Below are positions 1 to 13,000 of a stretch of DNA of 64,000 nucleotides, one piece after another. Origin of the DNA: Echinococcus granulosus (Eukaryota > Platyhelminthes > Cestoda > Cyclophyllidea > Taeniidae). Each line of letters begins with the position of its first letter. Position 1 is the first letter of the stretch. A model generated the notes under the pieces. That model was not told where the DNA came from. It saw only the letters and a list, made by a program, of their open reading frames with translations, and searched no databases. The stretch is taken from assembly GCF_000524195.1 (NCBI RefSeq), contig NW_020170460.1:84659-148658 (forward strand), given 5' to 3'. A program made the position numbers and the translations under genes.

Positions 1-3000
1 AGTGGTAGCTGAAGTACCCCACTTAGATGTAACCAAGACAGAAGTAGCGGCTGCCACAGCAGCTGCAGGAGGTGGAGCAGCAATGTTGTGTGCAAGGATG
101 CCTCGCAGGAGGGTGTAGTCGTGGAGGCCGACGTGCAGGGGTGAGGTGGGGCGGAGGCGCGCGGAGAGGCGCCAATCGGGAACCGCGTGCTGTCCGCGTC
201 CTCCGCACAAATTACGTTCCACCACTATGCTGAGTCCGAAGAGCTGCGTCAGTGCCGCAGCCTCAGGCAGAATACAGAAGTCGTTGAAGTGCAGAACACG
301 CGAGCATTCCACGCTGGCAGCACCTGATGACATTAAAAGAAGAGACGGTGCTTGGAGCGAGTACATATAGCCTTCAGGGGCACTAGATTATAGCCTCTGA
401 ACCTGTCGTATGTATAGTCTCGATCTAATTTCTGTTTCTCATGATTCAGCACAAAAAAATTGAGTCTGAAATTTCATGAATTCCCCTTTAATTTCACCCA
501 TACATTCACTCAATTATTTAATCGTTCAACTTTACGTCAGCTTTTGATATTATTCAATCATTCGGCCATCAACCTTTCCTTTAATCATCTACCCATATAC
601 CGAAACATCCAACCGTTCATTTAAAAGTTATGGATTCAAGACATCCACCTCAAAATTAATCTATCCTTTCATCGTCTATCCAGATGCCCATCTTACAATA
701 AACATATTCATTCACCCAATTTTCCATCGATTCATCACCTCAACCATCCGGATATGTTTCTCTACTAAACCTCCAATTTCTCATTATTCCATCAGTCCGT
801 CTACTCACCTGTCCATCTCTATCATTCGTCCATCTTAAAGATACCTTAGAATAGGATGGATTTTAGTCTTCATAACATTTTTATGAAACAACGCAAGCGT
901 TAGAAACTCAACAAAACATTTCATTCGATACACGTGATTGAGAAGTGATAGTTTACCGGAGAGCTAGATTCGTCTTCGAGACTATTTGTGAAAGGAATCA
1001 TAGCTGGATTCTACCAAGAATCAATGATGCTAACCGTTTAGAAGTATCGGAAAGACAAAAATCAAGTCACTCTGTTTTCGACATCTAACGAAAACAAAAT
1101 TAGTGGTTTCCACAGAGACTCAAAACTAAAGAATGCATACAATATGATGTGAAATCATCACGTCATTTTTAGTCTCAGTTAAAAAGTTTTAAAGCATCGG
1201 GACGTTGTTATGATGACCAGTATAGAAGTGAAGGCACAAGAACTGCAAAGGACGCAGCTCAAAACAAGATAAGGATCATAGAACACAACTACCTTGCGAC
1301 CTCCTTAAAGATTAGGTCTACCTATGAACTCATGCTACCCATGTTTCCAGTTTTGCAGCCCTTTAGAGGTAACCTAGCTGCGGTAGTATAGTGGAAATGA
1401 CTTCGTGACGTTCACTATTCTCTAAGCTACCTGTAACGATGCATCAAAGCAAAAAGTTTAATAAGTGAAAAAAATATGAGAATAAAGATGCTTACTTTGA
1501 AGTCTGCGGAGTTTTAATTATTACGTGGGGGCAAGAATAGAGATCTACTATTAGCTGATAAGCAAGGAACACTTTCATTTGCCCGATCAAATGCGGACTA
1601 TTCAAAGGGTGGAGGTGATTACGCCATAGATACGACTAGGAGTTACAGAACCGGCACAAAAAATACATAACTTTAGATTTTCAATCATCGATTTGTTTTG
1701 CTTTTTCCACAAAAAACAAATCAAGAACGAACCAAACGAGTGTATTTAATTACGCGTAATTGCTACCAATCACCCCTTGGCATCATATTCCACCGCACCA
1801 CCAAAAGCCGAACTTAATTACAAACGCGTGTACACAAGCATTTATGCTGGACTATTAAGTCTTACCGGGATTTAAGCATATCTGCTCTCCATTTAACTGT
1901 TTCCTTAGAGGCAACTACTAATTCTGCTAATAGTGAAGCATTTCCTATGGCAGATGAAGGGGCTTTATCACCTTCCTTCGAGGCAACTACAAAAGTAGCA
2001 AAATTGCCTCCGTCTGTGGCTAAACAATAAATACAATTAGCGAATTCATGACCAAGATGGAAACGGCCTTTCAACGTGACTTGACCTATAAACCAGAAGC
2101 ACATTCTGAAGGCCGAATGGCAGCCGCAACTAGTAACGGCACTTAACTAGAGAAAAAAAGTAGAAATATGTGTTGCTGGAGAGAATGAATAAAACAGTTT
2201 TGGAACTAAGACCATAAATCTACACTTTCAAATGTGCTGACCTAGTCCTTTCATTGAATTTGAACTTAACATCGTGTAAGACGGCAGCTTCTTTATCCAA
2301 ACTACTTGGCAGTAGAAAAGTATTTGAAAAGAGACTATTCACACCTTTGATATCGTGTCGTTTGCCTATATACACCTCAATTTGGTCGAGATTCAATTGA
2401 ATGCGATCCAACAGACATGGTGTGTTGGCACTATCTGCAGCGCTGGGATGAGACATGTCTGAAAGGAAAGGCGACACGAGGTTAAGCGGCCAGACAGGAG
2501 ATATCGACAGAGACGAACAATTATTACCCTTAGCAATGGCTGAGGTTGGATAGAAGCCCTGGGTCATTACATCCTTCGAACCGGCTTCGACGAGATCATC
2601 GCTAAGACAAGGTGGGAAGAAGAAGACAGTTAGTAGGTATGAAACACTTGTTTCACGTGTAATTCAGCTTGTGCCATCAAAACTTCTTTTCTACTGCATC
2701 AAGAACAAGTCAGTTTAAAGAAGTCAGAAAAAGGGAAATACTAAAATGTTAGTTAAATGCTATTGGTACCTTTTTGGTTTAGCATCAATATTGGTTCACA
2801 GCTAATAGAATATGGTCTACGCCCTAGTAATCAGTTTGCTCAAGACCCCGTAAACTAGATGGAAAGGCTTCCTAATTCAACCCTCACATGCTTGTGGAGC
2901 CGCATGGCTTGGTGTAAAGGGATTGGTTGGCCCACCTCTACGACCTTGACCGATCTCGACTACATGAATAAAAAGTTCCTTAGCAAATCTTTGTTTACTT

Positions 3001-4069
3001 GATTTGTAGGCAAGTGACATTTCATTCACATATTGAGTTACACCAACCTCTTCGGTCACCCGTTATTCACTCTCTACGGCAGTAGCATGAGCAATTGCGG
3101 TCAGCACAAGTCTAACTCATAGGTCTTCCACATAACTTTTCAACTAAGTTAGGAAACAAAGCACGATAGAAAATTTCACTCTAATCTTAAAGATTAGAAG
3201 GGCTTCAGCCGTGGTGGATAAGTATCTTTCCTGATTCGTAATCCGTTTCGAATTTGATGATCGGAAATGCAAAAAGTAGTTCTCGGAAGAGCTAAAGACG
3301 AAACTCAAAACATGACGAAGACTGAGCATCAGAGGTGTTTCTGTCTTAAAATATATTTGTAATTGGGGAAGACTTTTCAATCCCACGTGATTCGACCGCC
3401 ATAATAATGCCATCAAACACCGCTCTTGTGACTAACGCCACCGAACCTCCATCCCTTACATACGTCTATAGTGCAGTTCGCAGAGGGATTGATATAAAGT
3501 ACGAATTTTTTTCCTTATTTTTAGCAACAACACTGAAGAAGAGTCATAAGCTGTTGGGGGAGTTTCATTTCGGCACCAAACATGCCAGCTTAGGAATAAT
3601 TATGGTCCTCTGTTGCATCTCAGAGCACCCTGGTTTCAACAGCTACATTTATTTTCCAGCGTAATTAAATACTTATGTTGGGCGCCGCCTAACCCTAAAA
3701 ACTGCACCTCAGAATTAACTTCCATCACAACTACGTATAAGAGTAAGTGCGGACATTTTCATAGCTATCTCAATCCACCCGCTTATCCAGAAACACTCAC
3801 CACCACCAGAGGTTACTGGAGCAGTGTTTGCATGCCTGTTGCTGGTGCTGCTGGAGTATACTATCCCTCAGCGCCTCATGTGAAGGATCACCACCACCTT
3901 CACGCTTGACAACATCGGTATGCCAGCAGAAGTCGTTGGCAGCAGTGAGAGTGCCCAAATTGCAAACCAGGACACTCTCACTGGCAGCAGAGACGGGTAC
4001 CACGAGAATCGGTGCCTCTGCCTTCACATCCAGCCGAAGACGCATTGAGATGGGTGCACCTTGGCGAAC
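1..4069 (-). CDS. VPS13D: VPS13D exons 20-22 (exon 22 truncated by the window edge)
   Basis: Residues 2230-2512. Exon 20 (3801-4069) has LRLDVKAEAPILVVPVSA and SVLVCNLGTLTAANDF, matching LIVANLGKLKVKNKF. Exon 21 (2345-2601) carries LLDRIQLNLDQIEVYIGKRH, matching LLDCVVVDLQDMDIFAAERH; its donor is AAA G|GTGTGA, which I prefer to later weak sites because it gives the phase needed by exon 22. Exon 22 starts at 323 and stays open to base 1. It encodes LHFNDFCILPEAAALTQLFG, then IVVERNLCGG, PDWRLSARLRPTSPLHVGLH and DYTLLRGILAHN, the VPS13 pattern of a VERNL motif followed by a DYTLL-type helix. The UBA domain typical of VPS13D would follow outside the window. Confidence 0.9.
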
Positions 4070-7000
4070 CTACAGGAAATCGGGCGGACAAATGAGTCAC
4101 TGACAGAACAGATATTCATTTTTTTATGTGGATATCTTAAGCCTTTCCTGAGATTCAAACTTCACGGCAGTGGGAAGAAGCTCAACTCACGCTTCTGATG
4201 AGGCTTCTACATATCCTTGAGCTTTACAAGTCCCTCAGGGATAACACGAGCGTTACGTGAGTGACATTATGGCAGGACGTGTCCAACACTTTTCGCTTAT
4301 TTAAAAGAATATGAAAGCTCCCATTAGCGCTTTAAAGAAGGTTCGCAGCTGAATAACCTAGATAGTAAGTACTCAGGAACGACAATCGGGATGTAACAAG
4401 ATGCAATCTTGAGAAAATCACATTCAGCCTGCTTAACTTCTCACCCTTCCACACAGTAAAGCATCCTCAGAAAGTCACCGGCGAAGATAACCTCAATAAA
4501 ATCTTCAAATATAAAAATGATAAAAGCCTGTTCTTTGTTATGGAACTATCATATGGAAATCAAAACATACACCCCACTCTGCCTATTTTCCACAGCGACC
4601 TGCGGAACCATATACCTTAAAGTCTTTTAAAGAGTCTCTATTGTCATTTAAAAGTTCCTGATAGTGCCAGCGACACAGGCTCATTGTTTCTATCAACCAA
4701 AAAGTTATTTAAGTAAGTGATGGCGGGCACTATTTCCTCACCTTATACCCCTCTGACGACGCTCTGACCCTATTCATGAGATCCTGGTACTGTAAAAAGC
4801 TGTCCAGTGCATCAATCGTGGTGGATAGAAAGGCTTGTGTATGCACATAGTAGGCCGGGCCCAGCTTCAACTCCAGTCTTCCATCTTCAGTACGACGTGT
4901 CACCTCGGGATCGGGCAATTGGTACTTTGTGAGCGCGAAAACGAGGTAGTCACCACAACCATCACCGCCACCACCAGCTAGGAAGCGCTGAGGGTAGAGT
5001 TGGCGCCCCATCGGTGTGAGATCGTGGACTGAGGCAGAGGCAAGACGGCCGGCAAGGTGCAACCAATCGCCACCGGCATCAATGTGCCGACTATGGTTAG
5101 TGAGGCGGAGATGGAGGCGGCTAGCAGAGGCGCGCAGAAGGGGCAACACTGGGCGGGAGCCCTTCGGGACAGTGTCGAGGAGAAGGGTGAAGGTTGAGAC
5201 ACTCAAAGTTATTACCGTTAACGCTTCCAGTTCCGATGGCGACGGTTCTGTATCTTTAACCAGTTGGAAGTCACTGTCTACTGTGGATACTGAAATTAAA
5301 ACAACGTGGTCTGAGCATTCCGTCATGTGGCGGCCTGAGTAAACACAAGTAGGGTGATTTGGGTCTGGCTTCCGCCATAATTTAGACTGTAGAGATCTAA
5401 ATAAGTGTGAGTGAATTAGTGACTGAATGACCGGTTAAGTGAATGACTGTAAGAATGGGTGAATGAATACATGAATACGTGTAGAGTGGACGAATCCAGG
5501 GTGGAAAAGCGCAAGGATGAATGGATAGATGAATAAATGCATAGATGGAAGAGTGAAGAGTCGAATATATGAATGGATGAATGACAAAATGGATACATGA
5601 ATGAAATTTTGAATCAATGGATAGATCACAAATTATTAAAAAGGTTAACATTATTTGAATGAGTGAGCAATTGATTTAGCAGGTGGATGAATGACTGACT
5701 AAACTAAGCCAGTGAATGACCTAATGTTTAACAAAATGTGCATGTGTTGGTAAATCTGTAAAATTATTTAACAACTGAGCAAGCAATGCCATTACCAGCC
5801 GGTGCAGCAATGGAAGAGGAGGAAGGGGTGGCGGATATTATCGGAGCGTCAAACTCGTCACAAGCAGTGAGAGGTGAGCCCAAACCGAGGAAATCCAACA
5901 GCAGCACCCAAGGGTGGAGACTAAAGTAGCAGGTGAGGGATGAGAAGGCCAAGTCCACGAATCCACGTGTCTGGGTGGCGGCGAGAAAATAAACCAATGA
6001 AGGCGATGGTGTTTTCAGGAGGCAAAATGGTAGCTTTTAACTCCATTTCAGCTTGTTGATAGGATCCAACTTCCTAAACCAAGCTACAAGGATTGGCCTT
6101 GATTAGTTTTCTGTAACCATAGGATCTAGGTTACCATAGTGCTTTACCGAACAATTTGGAGATATCTCTATAAAAAACATAAAGTAGACTTAGTGGCTAC
6201 AAGTGGTAAAAATACAGTCGAATCCAAACACTAACCAGATTTACTGGTCAAAGTGACTTCTACGTGAAGTCTTTCCAGGGATAGTTAAATAATTACAACT
6301 TTCGCTTCATTTTTGTTGTCGCTTTGGCACCGGAATACCGAAAAAAGCTTAAAATCGGACCACTTAGACAACTAAGCCAATAGTTAGGATCAACTGATCA
6401 GTGGTCAAATTACTGACCAATGAGAAACCGGTAGGCCATATTCCCTTTAGAAATCACCTTGCCAAAATTAGGCGAAGTAAAAAAAATATTGAGTTACAAA
6501 CTCACTGATCGGTACTTTGTAGTGAAAAGAGGGGAGCTCCGATCCACCAGAAGGGCACGAATTCGAACAAACTGATCACCCTCTCCCTCATGCGCTTTTT
6601 CTCCAGCTAGCTGTTGAAGCTGTCCAGTCTGTAATGATGAATGGCGCTAAAGTGGAGAATTCGAGAAAGAAGTTATTTAAAATTAAAAAACCAGTAAAAA
6701 ATATACAATTTCCACCTCACATAAATTCCCTCTAATATGGCACCCACTGATTTGGATGATGCGGAAAAGCGAACAGATGGGAGCAAATTTGACTTTTTCA
6801 GGGAAAATTCGGGGTATAGAATATCATGCATCAGACAAAATCTTTCGCTTCCTTCGAGGTAACAGATGTGTTCTTGGAAAAGATAATGAACAGAAAGTTC
6901 CTGAAACTACCTTGCACATTTAGAAGTTAAAGCATTCGAAACCAATGTTAAAGTGCTTGGGCTTATGTAGATCCCATACTCGCATCCAGATTGTCTGCAA

Positions 7001-10000
7001 CCCGTACAACTTTCTTCCTTACATCTGTTGCGAATTAGTTTTAGGGTTGGACTGCGTCTGAAGCTTTATATTGGTCACACTAATGCGATCATATTCGACG
7101 TTCTGATAAGGATAAATTTGCCGACAGCTTCCTTTATGTGCACGATACTCAGTATTTAGCTGAATGTCGTTTCTTCGCCATCAGTCAAGTTGATACAGAA
7201 CTTTCAAGGGCAACCCTTACCCTAGCGTAATGACCCTATTGTTAACCTGCAAGGTCAAATGGCAATAATACGGAGTAAAAAGTAAACCATCATGTTTCGC
7301 CATTTGGATGCGTAGGAAAGTGAAGGGAAACTTCGTTTCGTAATTAAACGAATGGAGTTGATGAAACCACCTTAGTGGTACAAAAATCCTGCAAACCCTG
7401 AAAAATGTCATGAACCCAATAAAAATGTACACATTTCAAAAGGCCCTAACCCATTACAAAACCAAAAATAAGATAAACATCCAGGACTTGACAGGGGAAT
7501 CGATTTGTCATAACAAAGGCGTGTTGAATGGGACGAGATTCCAAAGTGAAGGAGCTCCGCATATTGAGTAGCTGGAGAGACCTCATTAGATAGATCGAGA
7601 AAATTATAGTAGAGGAAAATAGTCCAACAAAATCAGAAAAAGGGATCTGAATTATAAGATGGAAGTTCTGAATGTCGGAAATTGACAAATAAATAACAAG
7701 TGAAATAGAATCAGATCATTCGTCCTAGGCAAAAAAGAAATACAAGGACACTTCGCCGTACCCTGCATTTGTCGCCCGGCATCACTTTCACCCCCGTTCT
7801 CTCCTCCTCTTTCTCACTGTCACAGAAACTGAAACGGGATGAAGGGGCGGGTCTCTGAAGACTTTTTGAGAAGGCAAGAGTGACGGCATAAGTGAAGGGA
7901 GGCCAGGAAGAGCTCTCAATGAGACTCGGACAGGAGGAGGCCAGTGGACGTTGACGGCGATCGCGAGGCCATGGCGGTGATGACGGTTGTGATTGTGAAG
8001 GAAGGTGAGAATAAAGAAGGTAGCGATTCTCCTCGCTGTAGCCTGAAGGATGCCATGATACACTGATCGTTGTCATGTGATTTAACAGGGATTCGAAGAC
8101 ATACGTTCCGTAGTAAAAAGCTATAGGCTTTAGCCAAGAGGGGTAATCAAAGTAGTACCAAATTTAACCAGTGCTCTATAAAATTGAGGACAACTTTACA
8201 CTTGCAAACATCAATCTGTTTTAGACTTGAGTGATGGTGGCAGAAAGCCAGTGACATCGTCTTAAATGCTCCAAGACCGGACACGGAAGGAGGTAAAAGT
8301 TGTGTGCGGCAGCCTAAGCTCAAGATGAGTGGTGGGTATATTAAGGGATCAAGCATTCAACATTTTACGGGGGAGAGGGGGTCTGTTAAAAGTATCTTTG
8401 ATATAGCTAGAGTGCGAAAGCCGACGAATAGTCCACTAGATCAATTAATGAAGAGCTCTTGGAGTGAGGAACTACTCGCATCAGAGAAGGGTTTCAATTC
8501 AACAAAAGCCGATGAGAGGAACGAGTAACAGCTGCATTGCATCAAAGACTGGTCCAGAAGTAGACTGAGCGATGGATTGAGGATGAGATGACAACCTTCT
8601 ATTTGTAAACAACTGTTACCCCAACAATCCTTTAAAAGTTGAACTCATCCCCGACTCTAGTAAGATCGGCGATGAGAGAGCAAGAGAAGAGCTTTGAGGT
8701 GGAATATACCCCCAGAAGAAGGTAAACCAATAACTGTTGGACTTTAAATTACAACCTTCTACCTACGATGACTCTTCTCGTAGTTATTTGTGTAAGCGTG
8801 TGGGACGTCGGTATGAGTGATTGTCGTATTAGACTTGAATGAGCAGAAAACTAACCAAAAATAGACTTTATAACATCATTACGGTGATAGTTGATCAACA
8901 GTACATAAGTTAGATGAAAAGCTTTATGCCCTAATTGATGAATACTAGTGTGCCTCTATAAAAAGCGTGAGGATATCTTGCATTAGAAAGTATAGTTGGT
9001 AATGGGGATATGGCACAGCCTGAATGAATCGGAATCTGAATAAATTAAAAATGATAATTACGACAGTGAACTCGAGTAAACTCGGTAACTAACCCGGAAG
9101 AAGGTTTTCTAACAACAGCGAAGCCAGCGTAGCTTCGATGTGCGTTAGTCCGCTGGCAGCGTTCCCATTGGACGCGGAAGGGATTCGTGAAGCAGCGACA
9201 AAAAACTCGCAAAGGCTCAGTCGGGTCAGTCCCACGGGATGCGCCTCACCGCTCATCTCCATGAAGGTCTCCACCATCAATCGAGGCATATGGAATCTCA
9301 TCGCTAGACCCGGCACCATCACCGTTGAAGCCGCCTCTTCTACCGCAACTTGTGAATTGATCTTCTGAAGAAGGAGAAGCAACCATTTAGCCTGCCGCAG
9401 CTTCGACTTCTGACCTCATTTAGTAACTTTCAAAATCAAGCCTAAAGTGATTACGCCCCCCTCCCTTCATCCGACTCTGAATACACACGATCCAGGGGCA
9501 TGCTAAACATTGTGTATCAGGATAAAGTGGACTTTATTGACAGTAAAAATGCAGATTGACGTCCAGTACAGAAGACAAAAATTTAGGAAGAGATCACTCC
9601 ATGGAGAGAGGAAAAAGAGTCAAAAATATAGATCGAATGGATGAGCATGGCTTAAGAAAGAGAATAACTGGTATAGATAGAAGCGCTATAAGATGGAATG
9701 CCTTTTCGTAGTCCAAAGATAAGGAGTGGGAGTTTAGAATTGGAGCAAACTATTCGAGAAGAACGGTAAGAATTCAAGGAAATTAAGATATCAATACGAC
9801 CGTCATCTTACGGTTCAGGAAAACCCGTAAAACCACCAAACTCACTTTAAAAAAAGGATGAATTAAGAGAATGCACAAAACGATTAAAGCAGGTGCAAAA
9901 AATTCGGCATACAGACAAGCGATCTACCCCAGTGTTAATCAGATCCATGCTGGACTTTCGTGAGGATGCTGCACTATTCTCACTATCATCTTCCCCATCA

Positions 10001-13000
10001 ACCGTCCCTCCAAAATTGGTAAGGTTTTCCACAGTCTGTAGAAGTTGATGGTAGACGTTCTTTGAAAGTCGCACATGGAGGGGTTGTGTGAGGCACGCTG
10101 ATATCGTGATCCACAATTCTGATTTCCCCGAAGCCTCCTCTGACGCTCCTAACTCTTCATCTTCATCAAAAGGGAAGTTCGTCTCCATGGGATTGAAATC
10201 GTCTGGCCAATTTATTGCACTCGACTCCGTTTCGCCTCGTGGCCTAGAAAGAATCTGCCGCTTTACCTAGAGGAGATAAAAAAATTTTAATACGCTCGCC
10301 AATATCGCTCTCAGACTCACAATTATGTCGGCGGATATGTCCTCCAGCACACACTGTTCCATAGGTGAGGTGACAAGGCCGAGGTAGTGAGCGAGCACAA
10401 GCATCGCTTGCACCGCCTCAGAGGTGTCCCGCACTTTTGGCACTCCACGCTCGTCAGAAACATCGAGGGCGGAGAGAGACGCCTGAGCCACGCTGAGTTG
10501 CACGAAGCGCAACGGAATGGAGCTATCGCCACCATCGTACAGCGTCAAGCGACCCAGACGCGCGATGAGGACTTGAGGAGAGACGGGACCGGCGGGAAGC
10601 ACGATGACTGGTTGCTCGAAGATGGCATGCAGGGAGGCGAGACTTGAAGAAGACGGAGAAGATAATGGCGCTGGCTGCTGCGGGGGTGCAGTAGCAGCAG
10701 CGACAGCGGAGTTGACTGCTGACTTGGCCAGTCGGAGTGCCAGGACACCCACCTCCGTGTTGCGGTGATAAAGACGGGAAAACCAAGAGGAGATCTCATG
10801 CAGAGCGCGTGGTTTGTGTATGTACACGGGACTGGAGACCTCCAACTACGGAAAAGGATAGATGAGTAAATCCTACCCTGAGAGTAGTGATAGACAAATT
10901 TTCATCATTTAAAATTAATAGGGAAATTCTCGTTTTAAAGAGAGGATTATTTTGTGATTACCAAATGAATGCTGAAAAAATCCTAGCCTTTCGGCTTAAA
11001 TTGGGAGCCCTAAAGTGCTCGATCAAATGCGGAATAAAAGAACACTTTTTGTTCAATCCTGTTGCACAAAATAGATTTACTTTAGCATTATTATTCAGAT
11101 TCTTAAATAAGCCGAACAACAGAAATAGATGAAGACCTCGAAAGAGCAAAAAGAAAAGGCATAAAGGAATTGAGAGAGACAGAAAGTGATTTAAGTGGGC
11201 AATGAAGGCATGTACAGCATTATGTAGATGCTTTCTGGTCGCCTGTGAGTCGGACGTAGCACAGCTGGTATGAGGCTCTGATGACCCCTATCTAGGTGAC
11301 TCATCACTGAGGCATTTTAACCGGTGACATTAAACTCACCTGCCATCCGCTATTCCGTTTTCGAGAAAAACGCAAGAGCTCTATTAGTGACATTGCGTTG
11401 GGACATGCCTGATATATTTTAATGAAAAAGGGAAATGGTGGGGCTGGGTTTCGGACTATAGAACTGTTTCAGTGACGCCTCAAAACAGACAGAGACAGAA
11501 GGGATATCTCACGCGAGACGATGAGGAAACTGAATTAAAGGGGAGAATAAAATTATCAACAAAGTTATGTATCAGGGCAGAAAAAAACACAAAAAGATAA
11601 TAAGAGCGACAAATTGATTGGGGAGGGAGAGCAAGAAGCCTCTTACTGCATCAGAGAACAAAGAGAGACCTTCCCCAAACTAAGGGAAGAAATGTAAAAA
11701 AAATACAGAAAATGATGCTATTTACCATGATGTGGTATCCAGAGCCGCTATGACAGCGCGCAGTAAGAGTAAAGACGGACTTTGCAGCGGACCAAGCGAG
11801 CACAGCATCGGGCAACTCGGGATCAAGGCAGCGACCCGCGGCGAAGATATGACGATGCTGTACTCTGTTCGGTGCCATAGAGCTCGACTCCGCCTCCATC
11901 AGATCCAACACCTGCAGACCGGCCAGGCTCACACGCAAGTTATTGTGGTCTGTAGTAGTAAGCGATAAATGCCTGTCATGATCAAGACATTTAAGAGGGT
12001 AGAACATTTTCAATTCGTCAAAGTAAGAAAATTGACCGAGAACCGATGAATGCTTTTGATGGCGGAAACACATGGGTTGGGATATTAACCAGGAGGTGTT
12101 CCAACTTACTGTCTTGAGATCGAAAATGCGCACCAAGGAGAGTGATGGTGGCGAGACGTTCTGCAGTGGCTGCTGGAGGAGAAAATGAGTACTTCTCTTC
12201 CTCCTCCGCCACCACGCCACTGCCTTCTGTCGTATCCTTCGCCTCAGGTGCCGCCTTCACACGAATCAACACGAGACTGAGTCGCTCCACGCTTATCGAC
12301 ATTTCTATGCTGTCATTTGGGTTGGGATCACCATCACTACCGTCGTTTTCGACACCTACAGCAGCCGTAGAGATCATGGGGGCAGTGGATAAGTCGGAGT
12401 TGTGTGGTTTATTTCTGGACTCAGACTCCGGTACAACACAGCGCACGAATGCGATTAACTCCACGAGGATGTCCAAGTTTCCTGCGCGTGAAATAAAGAC
12501 AGTAGTGGATCTGTGGTTTAATAACGGCAAAAACTGGCGGTCCCAAATGTCTGGGCGTACGCATTTCTACTAGTTACTTATAAAATACAGAATAAGCATT
12601 CACTTTTCTGGTGTTGGTGGCTATAGCTAGCTGGACTTAAAGGTGGAATGTAATATATGTATATATTACATCGCGAAGATCGATATCTAAATACCACCTA
12701 ATCATAGGCATAAAAATAATGGTGTAAATATTTCAACATGGTTGACTCAGCAAAGTGTTCTCCTAGTCCACTACCCCCTTAATAGAAGACTCTTACACCA
12801 ACGACGACAACTTCATGATGTTGACGCGGGCACACGGACCTCTGAACACATTGGATTATGATCCATACCCTGGTCTCTAAATCTTCAAATCAAAGTGCTA
12901 GTTTGCTCTTACCAAATCTCTCGCATATATCCCATCGCACATGGCCAATCACTCACCCAAAAGATCCAAATGTCGAAATTTGACATCAAAAAGACGAGAA

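Noticed and set aside
1862..2104. Minus-strand ORF between VPS13D exons 21 and 22 as an extra exon
   Set aside because: No VPS13 match; exons 21 and 22 connect directly in phase and match the family order.
5397..5651. Three overlapping minus-strand ORFs rich in His, Ile, Ser and Phe
   Set aside because: They are translations of a degenerate ATGA/GGAT repeat inside a VPS13D intron; similar content appears in all three frames.
10088..10270. Plus-strand ORFs opposite VPS13D exons (for example 5016-5342, 10387-10647, 15101-15475)
   Set aside because: They are antisense shadows of GC-rich coding exons.
11235..11290. A-box-like TAGCACAGCTGG as a tRNA gene
   Set aside because: No B box at proper distance and no cloverleaf stems.
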